Source: a bacterium (GTDB taxonomy: Bacteria; Ratteibacteria; UBA8468; B48-G9; JAFGKM01). From it: a DNA stretch of 5,624 nucleotides. The position numbers and the translations under genes were made by a program. The stretch covers positions 1 through 5,624 of the forward strand of contig JAKPNC010000127.1 in the NCBI GenBank assembly GCA_029548585.1. Reading direction: 5' to 3'. The notes below the pieces were generated by a model that saw nothing but the letters and a program-made list of their open reading frames with translations, ran no database searches and was not told where the DNA came from. Positions 1 to 5,411 of this stretch are shown here, in pieces; the first letter of the stretch is position 1; every line of letters begins with the position of its first letter.

Positions 1-293
1 ACCGATAGTCTGCTGAAAGAAGCGGCCTTTGTGTCCTGTTGCTCCGCATCTTTCAGAAACAAAGGATCAGCGATGTTGCAAATTACCTTGTTGAACCGAG
101 ACAACCCCTGCAAGAGTTGTGGTTCATGATGTCCCGGGTGAAAGAAAACAATGTTGCGGACATGGAAGAAATCTGCCAGTTCAGAAGCGGAACAAAATAA
201 TTCCCGGGAAGCTGTAAACTTGCGGCTTACTTTTTCTGTGTAATCCGGGCTGAGCGCCCAGCACCACGCTTTATCAATACTTTTTTCCGCCAT
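1..293 (-). CDS. N-terminal fragment of an unidentified protein (runs off left edge)
   Basis: An open frame starts at ATG 293-291 and stays open for 97 codons to the window edge, so the 3' end is missing. The start is well supported: AAGGGAGG lies at 299-306 on the minus strand, five bases before the ATG. The visible protein begins MAEKSIDKAWCWALSPDY and contains RNIVFFHPGHHEPQLL at about residues 46-61. It has no signal peptide or clear membrane segment. I do not recognise the family. A hydrophobic strand running into a His-rich loop would fit the first beta-strand of a Rossmann-like fold, for example a GT-B glycosyltransferase or a receiver-like domain, but no signature motif is present and this is only a guess. 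It follows the small gene at 395-625 after 101 bases and may be a separate transcript if the hairpin at 348-370 works as a terminator. Confidence 0.75.
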   Translation of the reverse strand, partial: MAEKSIDKAWCWALSPDYTEKVSRKFTASRELFCSASELADFFHVRNIVFFHPGHHEPQLLQGLSRFNKVICNIADPLFLKDAEQQDTKAASFSRLS

Positions 294-347
294 AATGGCC
301 TCCCTTCAGTCTATATTCCCTCCTGCGCCCAACACGAAAATACACAC

Positions 348-370
348 AAAACTCTCCCCTGGCAGAGGAG
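348..370 (-). terminator. weak Rho-independent terminator-like hairpin
   Basis: Reading the minus strand, CTCCTC (370-365) pairs with GGGGAG (359-354), giving a 6-bp stem with one G-U pair and the loop TGCCA. It is followed by AG and then TTTT (351-348). It lies 25 bases past the stop codon of the 76-residue gene and before the gene starting at 293. The short stem and only four T residues make it a weak candidate. Confidence 0.33.
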
Positions 371-394
371 GTAATTTGAGAAAAGCAGTAACTA

Positions 395-625
395 TTACCA
401 ATCTTTTCCGGTGTAAGACAGCTTTACCATATCCCCGGAAGCAACATTGAGCGTTATGGTAGCTTCTCCGTTTCTTTTTACGGACTCAATCTGACTCTCA
501 GATATTTCAGGATATGATGACAGTACCTGCTCTGCGTCCATCTCTCCCAGGTAATCGGCCTCCATATGACCGTCCATTGGATCAAAGAACATGTATACGA
601 CCTCGAATTTTTCGTTCTTCTCCAT
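395..625 (-). CDS. small acidic hypothetical protein, 76 aa
   Basis: This is a complete 76-codon frame, ATG at 625-623 and TAA at 397-395, on the same strand as its neighbours. The protein is strongly acidic (16 Asp/Glu against 6 Lys/Arg) and has no signal peptide, membrane segment, Cys pair or recognisable motif. A mixed beta-alpha-beta pattern is plausible: a strand near residues 7-14, a helix near 30-37 and 42-51, and strands near 54-61 and 66-71. It lies 33 bases downstream of the amidohydrolase gene, whose in-frame TGA is the first upstream stop, so no earlier ATG, GTG or TTG start is possible. I see no clear Shine-Dalgarno sequence: the bases before the ATG are CAGAATAAA. Translation may depend on coupling with the upstream gene. 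Codon use resembles that of its neighbours. Function unknown; it is probably a real gene because of strand, spacing and absence of a competing frame. Confidence 0.6.
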   Translation of the reverse strand: MEKNEKFEVVYMFFDPMDGHMEADYLGEMDAEQVLSSYPEISESQIESVKRNGEATITLNVASGDMVKLSYTGKDW

Positions 626-658
626 TTTATTCTGTAAAGGTATAAGGGAAGAAGAGCT

Positions 659-1525
659 TCATCCCTTCAGCTTCAATACCCTTATGGCATTTTTTTCGGT
701 AATCTTATCGTAGGCTGTCTCAGAGATCTTCCCGCCATCCCGAATCTCCCGGAAATAGTTGACATGCGGGACTTCCTCCTTGTCGGCGTCAATATCTGTT
801 CCGAACATCAGCTTGTCCTGGAACTCCCCCAGAAACCTGTAGCCGTATTCCCTGTCCCTGTTGAGAGCGTTAAACCCGCTGCCGGCGGAAAGGTCCCCGT
901 AGAGGTTGGGGTATTTCTTCAATAGAACCTGGAGTCTTCCAGGCGCCTTCACGGGGCCCGAAGGATACCCGGCCCGGTTTGATTCGGTGACGTCGCTGCT
1001 TATCTCCGACCAGAAAGCCATGGCATGCCCTATGAAAATGGTGTCAGGACATTCTTTGAGCGCCCTTTCAAGCCTCGGCAAACCCCTGTCGTCGGCAAGC
1101 CCGTAGCTTCCTCCAAGCTTGTCATACAGATGAAAGAGGACGGGAAACCCGAATTTTCCAGCCTGCCTGTAAAGGTTGAGGCACCTGGGATCGTCGAAAT
1201 AAAGGTTGGAGGTCATCTCTCCCAGTCCCCTGGCGCCGGCTTCCCTGTAGTATCCCAGGATCCATGAAAAATCCGTATCCGGCGAATTTTGCCCGGACCG
1301 CGGATCGACATCACAGAAAGGAATAATCCTGTCGGGAAATTTCCTGTATTCCTTCAGGACATCTTCGGGCCCGAAATAGAAACAGGGAACCTCCGGGCTT
1401 ACTCCCGAAGGCAGAAGAACAAACCTGTCCACGCCTCTCCTGTCCATGGCTTTCATAAGGGCTTTACCCTTCAGGTCATCTCTGCCGCCCCACAATTTGA
1501 CTATATGCATATGGATGTCTATCAT
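659..1525 (-). CDS. amidohydrolase family protein (Amidohydro_2-type TIM-barrel metal hydrolase)
   Basis: This 288-residue cytoplasmic protein, without a signal peptide, has the layout of the Amidohydro_2 branch of the amidohydrolase superfamily (ACMSD/gamma-resorcylate decarboxylase relatives, usually about 280-340 residues). The HxH metal motif is at the very start (DIHMH, H5 and H7). Further likely metal or catalytic residues are H132 (VLFHLYDK), H167 (FIGHA) and D244 (MFGTDID). D211 in YGDLSAGSG and E103 in GLGEMT sit at strand ends facing the active site. The family hydrolyses or decarboxylates small carbon substrates using one divalent metal; the substrate here cannot be read. The stretch from the GHA motif (FWSEIS, GPVK, YPNLYGDLSAGSG) resembles an uncharacterised subfamily common in environmental genomes; that is from memory. 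The ATG at 1525 is preceded by TGGGGGAT (1534-1540) at 8-base spacing. The gene starts 87 bases after the PHP-dockerin gene and is followed 33 bases later by the small acidic gene. Confidence 0.88.
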   Translation of the reverse strand: MIDIHMHIVKLWGGRDDLKGKALMKAMDRRGVDRFVLLPSGVSPEVPCFYFGPEDVLKEYRKFPDRIIPFCDVDPRSGQNSPDTDFSWILGYYREAGARGLGEMTSNLYFDDPRCLNLYRQAGKFGFPVLFHLYDKLGGSYGLADDRGLPRLERALKECPDTIFIGHAMAFWSEISSDVTESNRAGYPSGPVKAPGRLQVLLKKYPNLYGDLSAGSGFNALNRDREYGYRFLGEFQDKLMFGTDIDADKEEVPHVNYFREIRDGGKISETAYDKITEKNAIRVLKLKG

Positions 1526-1533
1526 TCTGTTAA

Positions 1534-1540
1534 TCCCCCA
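1534..1540 (-). promoter_or_regulatory. ribosome binding site of the amidohydrolase gene
   Basis: The minus strand reads TGGGGGAT about 8 bases before ATG 1525-1523. This supports that start, which also places the HxH metal motif at residues 5-7, as expected for the family. Confidence 0.55.
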
Positions 1541-1547
1541 GGTTGAC

Positions 1548-1573
1548 GGAATCAGCTTTAAGGAAATGATTCC
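1548..1573. repeat. perfect 7-bp inverted repeat in the gap before the amidohydrolase gene
   Basis: GGAATCA at 1548-1554 and TGATTCC at 1567-1573 are exact reverse complements separated by 12 bases. They lie in the 87-base gap between the PHP-dockerin stop and the amidohydrolase ATG. In RNA this would be a 7-bp stem with a 12-base loop ending about 22 bases before the start codon. No T-run follows, so it is not an ordinary terminator. It may be an operator half-site pair, an mRNA processing or attenuation hairpin, or chance. Confidence 0.35.
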
Positions 1574-1612
1574 AGAATATGTAAAGGCTCACAGGAAGAA
1601 AATATCCGTATG

Positions 1613-3937
1613 TTAAAGGAGTCCGAGAGCCTTCCGTAATACAAGGATACTGTCGGATATATTTATTGTTTCATCGCCGTTCATGTCGGCGGCATCAAGA
1701 ATTTCTTCCGTGTAGTCAGGAGATGTATATTCGGTATTGTTGATTACCACGGGCAATTTTATGGAGATCCTCAGGGTTAGGATTACATCCGATATGCTGA
1801 TTCTGCCATCTCCATCAATATCGCCGGTTGAATCCGCCCCATAAAAAGCCTCCAATGTGACATCTCTGTCCAGGGGTAACGAGATTTCATTTGAAGCGCT
1901 GTAACTCTCCTCATCTTTGCGCCATTCCATGAACTGATAACCATTATGGGTTGCCGGCGCCGTTAATAGAATATTGCCGGTATAAACTCCGTAAAATGGA
2001 GCGGCCCTTCCTGCAAGGCCGTTAAGGTCTTCGCAAGCAGTTATGATGACGCCGGGGGAGTCCGACTTTACATCCACCCGGTAACCTGCCCTTTCGATAA
2101 ATACCGGATTGGTAAAAGCAATGTTCTGCTCACTGGCGTCTACACCGATAACCTGATATGAGTTGACCAGGGGCTTGACTTCCATGTCGTTGTGCGTAAA
2201 ATCCCATTCGGTTTTCCCCAACACATCCCCTTCGGCAAACCTACGGACTTCTTCCGGGCCTATTTCCAGGTATCTTATTTGAACGAGATTGCCATATCCC
2301 TCATTCACAGGCATATAGTTCCTTCCTGCGCTATTTATACGAACCTGCGGCAACCCCGAAGCCGGCAGGAACAAGGTTTCTCCCATCACTTTTATCGCAT
2401 CTCCATAAACAACCTCTATATCCAGCCATGCCCCCAGTCCAAACGAACTGCATCCTTTACGGTATGCATCAAGAATCGTCCCTTTCCCTGGAGATGAGGC
2501 TTTTACATAGGTAACCAGTTCTCCGGTTTCCTGCGCGTCTTCGCCAATCTTGTAATGTATGTCGGTTGCGGCATGACCCAGGATCCTGTTGCCCTTTTTT
2601 AATTCGTCCCACCACCTCAGATATGCCCACGCATCATTCCCATAACTGGAATAATTGCCGCCATTTATCACTTCCATGCCTTTCAGGGTACCATATCCTG
2701 AAAACCCGCCTTTCCAGGTATAGAGGGGCGAGGATTCAGGATGGGCGATATAGCCGAAAGACCCTATTCTTTCTGCCTCAGACATAATATCTTCAATATA
2801 CCGGGGCCAGCCGGTCTCATCTGATGGTATGGTGCAATTCAGATAGTTCAATGTGTTTTCAGGATAAAGAAGGTAGTGCCCCTGGGACCAGGAAGGGATG
2901 ATATTGCAGTTGCCAAGTTCCATGGCCCCTATCACGTACAGGTTCTCAATAACATCTGCCAGTTCAATCTCCCTTACATAATCGTATATGTTATCCTTAT
3001 GTATCCCCGCCCAGCCTGTAAAACCGGTCATGTGGCTGTGGTCTGTAATGGCAAGCCAGTTCAAATCCTGCAATGCGGCGTTTTGAACAAGTTGAGAAGA
3101 CGGGAGAGTCCCGTCAGACCATGTTGTGTGGGTGTGAGGATCGCCGGCATACCAACCATCAGGGACAGGCAACGCCGAATATCTTTTGATCCCCATGGTT
3201 TTGGAAAAAACCGTTGTTGCGTCCTTGTCATCCTCTATTTCCATCTCCACTCTTATCTCTATCCTGTTTCCGACAACTTCAAGCGCGGGGAATTGGGATA
3301 AATCTATTGTGACTGACGTTTCCGCCAAAAAGGATTCTATCGCTTCCTGAAGTGATTTAGATTTTGCGCAAAGTGTTCCATAGCCTGTGTTTTCCTGAAG
3401 TGTTTTTATGCCATTTTGGTTCTGCGAGGCCTCAAGCTCAAGGTTTTTCAGCTGCGCATCGACCTTTTCCAGTTCTTCCAGTTTTTCCCCCATAGGCATA
3501 AGAGGTTTTTCAAAAGCTCCCGTTCTGACTGTGAATGGACCTATTTTCAAAGTTCTCACACCCTTGATAAGGGGCAAGGAGGGCGTCAGATGAATTTTTT
3601 GAAAAGACGGAGAAGATAAAGAGAGTTTCTTAACCGTATAAACTTTGTCCTTGCTTGTGTTGCCTGTAAACAGTACCCCCGTATATGGGTGCCCTGTTCT
3701 GCGCACGTATCTGAAGCCGGAAGTTAAAAGGATGATATCACTGCCTGAATTGTATGGGATCTTTTTTCTGACGAAATCGATTCTTTGTTGCGGCGGGGTC
3801 AAAACGGCATCTTCTGCAATACCCATTCCTTCAAGGCGGGCGGTCTCCAGCGTTTCCCGGGCATGCAGAACGAAGGAAGCTGAAGACAGAAGAAGAATCA
3901 GACAGGTAAATATCTTAAGGAATCTTTGATTTTTCAT
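1613..3937 (-). CDS. secreted PHP-domain (CehA/McbA-type) metallohydrolase with C-terminal dockerin
   Basis: This 774-residue protein is exported. Residues 1-27 form a type I signal peptide (basic start, LILLL core, likely cut after VLHA), with no lipobox Cys. Residues 30-255 are of unknown fold and include a probable coiled coil at about 148-203. The PHP metallohydrolase domain spans about 258-510. Its metal set is visible: H268 and H270 (GDPHTHTTWSDG), D275, D299, H300 and H302 (ITDHSH), E340, H354, H399 (IAHPE), D459 and H461 (ATDIH). This pattern matches the CehA/McbA family, which hydrolyses ester or phosphoester bonds; the substrate is unknown. About 618-700 is a divergent InlB-like repeat (GYQFMEW motif). 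A type I dockerin closes the protein: calcium loops at 706-717 (DIDGDGRISISD) and 751-762 (DMNGDETINISD). The ATG at 3937 follows an in-frame TAA directly, so no longer form is possible. AGAGAA, 7 bases upstream, is a weak ribosome site. The protein probably acts in the periplasm, at the surface or outside the cell. Confidence 0.9.
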   Translation of the reverse strand: MKNQRFLKIFTCLILLLSSASFVLHARETLETARLEGMGIAEDAVLTPPQQRIDFVRKKIPYNSGSDIILLTSGFRYVRRTGHPYTGVLFTGNTSKDKVYTVKKLSLSSPSFQKIHLTPSLPLIKGVRTLKIGPFTVRTGAFEKPLMPMGEKLEELEKVDAQLKNLELEASQNQNGIKTLQENTGYGTLCAKSKSLQEAIESFLAETSVTIDLSQFPALEVVGNRIEIRVEMEIEDDKDATTVFSKTMGIKRYSALPVPDGWYAGDPHTHTTWSDGTLPSSQLVQNAALQDLNWLAITDHSHMTGFTGWAGIHKDNIYDYVREIELADVIENLYVIGAMELGNCNIIPSWSQGHYLLYPENTLNYLNCTIPSDETGWPRYIEDIMSEAERIGSFGYIAHPESSPLYTWKGGFSGYGTLKGMEVINGGNYSSYGNDAWAYLRWWDELKKGNRILGHAATDIHYKIGEDAQETGELVTYVKASSPGKGTILDAYRKGCSSFGLGAWLDIEVVYGDAIKVMGETLFLPASGLPQVRINSAGRNYMPVNEGYGNLVQIRYLEIGPEEVRRFAEGDVLGKTEWDFTHNDMEVKPLVNSYQVIGVDASEQNIAFTNPVFIERAGYRVDVKSDSPGVIITACEDLNGLAGRAAPFYGVYTGNILLTAPATHNGYQFMEWRKDEESYSASNEISLPLDRDVTLEAFYGADSTGDIDGDGRISISDVILTLRISIKLPVVINNTEYTSPDYTEEILDAADMNGDETINISDSILVLRKALGLL

Positions 3938-3944
3938 TTATTGA

Positions 3945-3966
3945 TTCTCTATAAGCGATCTCCTCT
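3945..3966 (-). promoter_or_regulatory. two Shine-Dalgarno-like sites before the PHP-dockerin start
   Basis: AGAGAA (3950-3945) lies 7 bases before ATG 3937 and is the usable but weak ribosome site. A much better match, AGAGGAGAT (3966-3958), lies 20 bases before the ATG, too far for normal initiation, and no ATG, GTG or TTG sits between it and the ATG. TAA directly precedes the ATG in frame. The strong site may be inactive, act as a standby site, or be brought closer by RNA folding. Confidence 0.4.
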
Positions 3967-4114
3967 TTTTATTTTGCGAGTCTTGTCATCCTAACCCCTG
4001 ATGCAGGAGAAAACCTTATTTTCCACGTTGCAATCTCTCTTTGGTTGCAGTTCAACGGTCCCGGGGATTTTTGAGGTTGCTTCGTCCCATAATATCCCGG
4101 AAGGGGAAAAGCTC

Positions 4115-4132
4115 CCACGGGCACAACCGTGG
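4115..4132. repeat. 6-bp inverted repeat (hairpin) in the DegT-PHP gap
   Basis: CCACGG (4115-4120) and CCGTGG (4127-4132) are exact reverse complements around the loop GCACAA. The hairpin lies 44 bases past the DegT stop in the direction of transcription. The minus strand continues GAGCTTTTCCCC, not a T-run, so a Rho-independent terminator is unlikely; it could protect a 3' end or be chance. Confidence 0.25.
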
Positions 4133-4176
4133 CGCCAATCATGAGCTTATCAATAATTTCTTCTGCGCGAATTTCT

Positions 4177-5400
4177 TTATTTCGTGTATGCTTTTGCAAC
4201 CTTGTTGAAGGCTTCTATGTACTTCTCCATGTGTTCTGTTTCATACACGGGATGGGTGAATAACGAGATGGTTCTTTCAGCGAGCCATCTTGCCGTCCTG
4301 CATTCCGCAGCCGGATCATATATGCCTCGCGCTTTCATGTAATCAATGAAGGCTTTCTCTTTATACAGCTCGGGCCACAGGGCGCCGTAAACGGGCACGC
4401 CCTCGGCTTCCATTGCCTTTCTGAACTGCTTCATGGGAACTTTCAGCCTGTCCGTGTCGAGAACAAAAGGAGCCCACCAGAAGGAGTTCTGCCTGTCTTC
4501 CGAGTCATGGGGAAGATGGAGGACGAGAGGATTATCCCTGAGGGCTTCTATAAGAAATCTTCCGTTTCTTTTCCTTGCGGGCAGGTTCCAGGTATTCATC
4601 CTTTCAAGCTCGCAAAGGCCGATTACAGACTGGATTTCAGACATCCTGTAATTGAACCCTATCTTGTCGTGGATGTAAACGGACTCCTGCTCCTTTTTTA
4701 TCATGTCCAGTCCGCCTTCAGTGGTAAAACCGTAGTCCCTCAGGGAAAAGCATTTCAGGTATACGTCTTCATTGCCGGTAATTACCGCTCCGCCCTCTCC
4801 TCCGGTTACCAGGTGCTTGGTATGGCAGAGGTTAAAACAGCCCGCATCTCCGACGCTTCCCGTTTTCTTCCCTTTGTAAAGGCCTCCGAAACATTCGGTG
4901 CAATCCTCTATCACGAAAAGATTATGTTTCCCTGCCATTTCCATAATGGGCCCCATGTCGGCCACGACACCGTACATATGGGCAACAATAATCGCCCGTG
5001 TCCTGCCGGTAATCTTCCTTTCAACATCTTTCGGGTCTATCGTGTGGGAAAAATCCGTATCCGCAAAGACAGGTATTGCTCCCATATTCAGGATTGCAAA
5101 CAAAGGCGGAAAATAAGCATACGACGGGCATATGACTTCATCTCCATTTTCTATTCCCGATGCCGCCAGAGCCAGGTGAAACGCTCCGTATTCGTTGACC
5201 GTTGTCGTGCAATATCTTGATTTATGCCAGCAGGCAAGTTCTTTTTCAAACTGCTTGCCGTATTCTCCCGACCAGTAGTTAAGTTTCCTTGTCTTCAGAG
5301 GCTCAATCGCCATCCTTAATGTTTTTTCTGAAACAGCCGGCCAGCCCGGAAACGGTGTTGCATTAACAGGCCTGCCGCCTTCTATCGCCAGTTTTTCCAT
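4177..5400 (-). CDS. DegT/DnrJ/EryC1/StrS family PLP-dependent aminotransferase
   Basis: At 407 residues this is a full-length member of the DegT/DnrJ/EryC1/StrS family (fold type I), cytoplasmic PLP enzymes that mostly transfer an amino group to keto-sugar nucleotides or related ketones. Visible signatures are GDEVICPSYAYFPPL (86-100), the aspartate that binds the PLP ring nitrogen D166 (VIEDCTEC), the PLP Schiff-base lysine K195 in NLCHTKHLVTGGEGG, and IGFNYRMSEIQSVIGL (247-262). Because the lysine is present, a ColD-type dehydratase, which has His there, is unlikely. Two positions are unusual: the phosphate-loop SGT is replaced by NEY (69-71), and the Gln/His usually found three residues after the Asp is E169. 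The ATG at 5400 follows AGGGAG with about 5-base spacing. The start lies 10 bases after the stop of the class III aminotransferase, so the two are surely one transcript. The substrate is not predictable from the window. Confidence 0.9.
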   Translation of the reverse strand: MEKLAIEGGRPVNATPFPGWPAVSEKTLRMAIEPLKTRKLNYWSGEYGKQFEKELACWHKSRYCTTTVNEYGAFHLALAASGIENGDEVICPSYAYFPPLFAILNMGAIPVFADTDFSHTIDPKDVERKITGRTRAIIVAHMYGVVADMGPIMEMAGKHNLFVIEDCTECFGGLYKGKKTGSVGDAGCFNLCHTKHLVTGGEGGAVITGNEDVYLKCFSLRDYGFTTEGGLDMIKKEQESVYIHDKIGFNYRMSEIQSVIGLCELERMNTWNLPARKRNGRFLIEALRDNPLVLHLPHDSEDRQNSFWWAPFVLDTDRLKVPMKQFRKAMEAEGVPVYGALWPELYKEKAFIDYMKARGIYDPAAECRTARWLAERTISLFTHPVYETEHMEKYIEAFNKVAKAYTK

Positions 5401-5403
5401 GGT

Positions 5404-5411
5404 ATCTCCCT
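5404..5411 (-). promoter_or_regulatory. ribosome binding site of the DegT gene, abutting the upstream stop
   Basis: The minus strand reads TTATAAGGGAGATACC and then ATG. The last A of the upstream TAA stop is the first base of AGGGAG, so termination of the class III aminotransferase and initiation of the DegT enzyme are likely coupled. Confidence 0.6.

Larger units (their letters stand above)
3938..4176 (-). other. 239-base gap between the DegT and PHP-dockerin genes, with a doubtful short ORF
   Basis: No convincing gene or promoter is visible. One minus-strand frame stays open from TTG 4199-4197 to TAA 3971-3969 (76 codons). It overlaps the end of the DegT gene by 23 bases and lacks a proper ribosome site. 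The internal ATG at 4142-4140 would give 57 residues, also without a good site. The product (MIGATVVPVGAFPLPGYYG near its middle) matches no family I know, and its Lys/Arg-rich tail has no clear fold pattern. Small hairpins are present: CCACGG/CCGTGG around 4115-4132 (6-base loop) and CTCCTG/CAGGGG around 3998-4012. Neither is followed by a T-run. The gap is most likely a leader region of the PHP-dockerin gene, or the remains of a lost gene. Confidence 0.35.

Noticed and set aside
294..345. TATAGA as a -10 box before the gene starting at 293
   Set aside because: The hexamer 17 bases upstream (TTCGTG) is a poor -35 match, and the box sits very close to the ribosome site.
906..1546. Three overlapping plus-strand frames opposite the amidohydrolase
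   Set aside because: They overlap one another and the well-supported minus-strand gene; no ribosome site or domain supports them.
1526..1612. Possible sigma-70 promoter (TTTACA) before the amidohydrolase
   Set aside because: At the correct spacing the -10 candidate (CTTAAA) is poor, so there is not enough to call a promoter.
2876..3301. 141-codon plus-strand open frame
   Set aside because: It is antisense to the PHP catalytic domain and has no recognisable protein features.
3408..3929. Three plus-strand frames opposite the N-terminal part of the PHP-dockerin gene
   Set aside because: They are low-complexity (Ser/Phe-rich) mirror images of the coiled-coil and signal-peptide codons on the minus strand.
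3857..3937. Lipoprotein signal for the PHP-dockerin protein
   Set aside because: The only Cys in the leader (C12) lies before the hydrophobic core, with no lipobox; a type I signal peptide fits better.
3998..4012. CTCCTG-CAT-CAGGGG hairpin as a terminator of the DegT transcript
   Set aside because: The stem is short with a G-U pair and is followed by TTAGGATG rather than a T-run.
4507..5220. 237-codon plus-strand open frame
   Set aside because: It lies entirely antisense to the DegT-type gene, whose family motifs are clear. The plus-strand product has no coherent motif and looks like a shadow frame.
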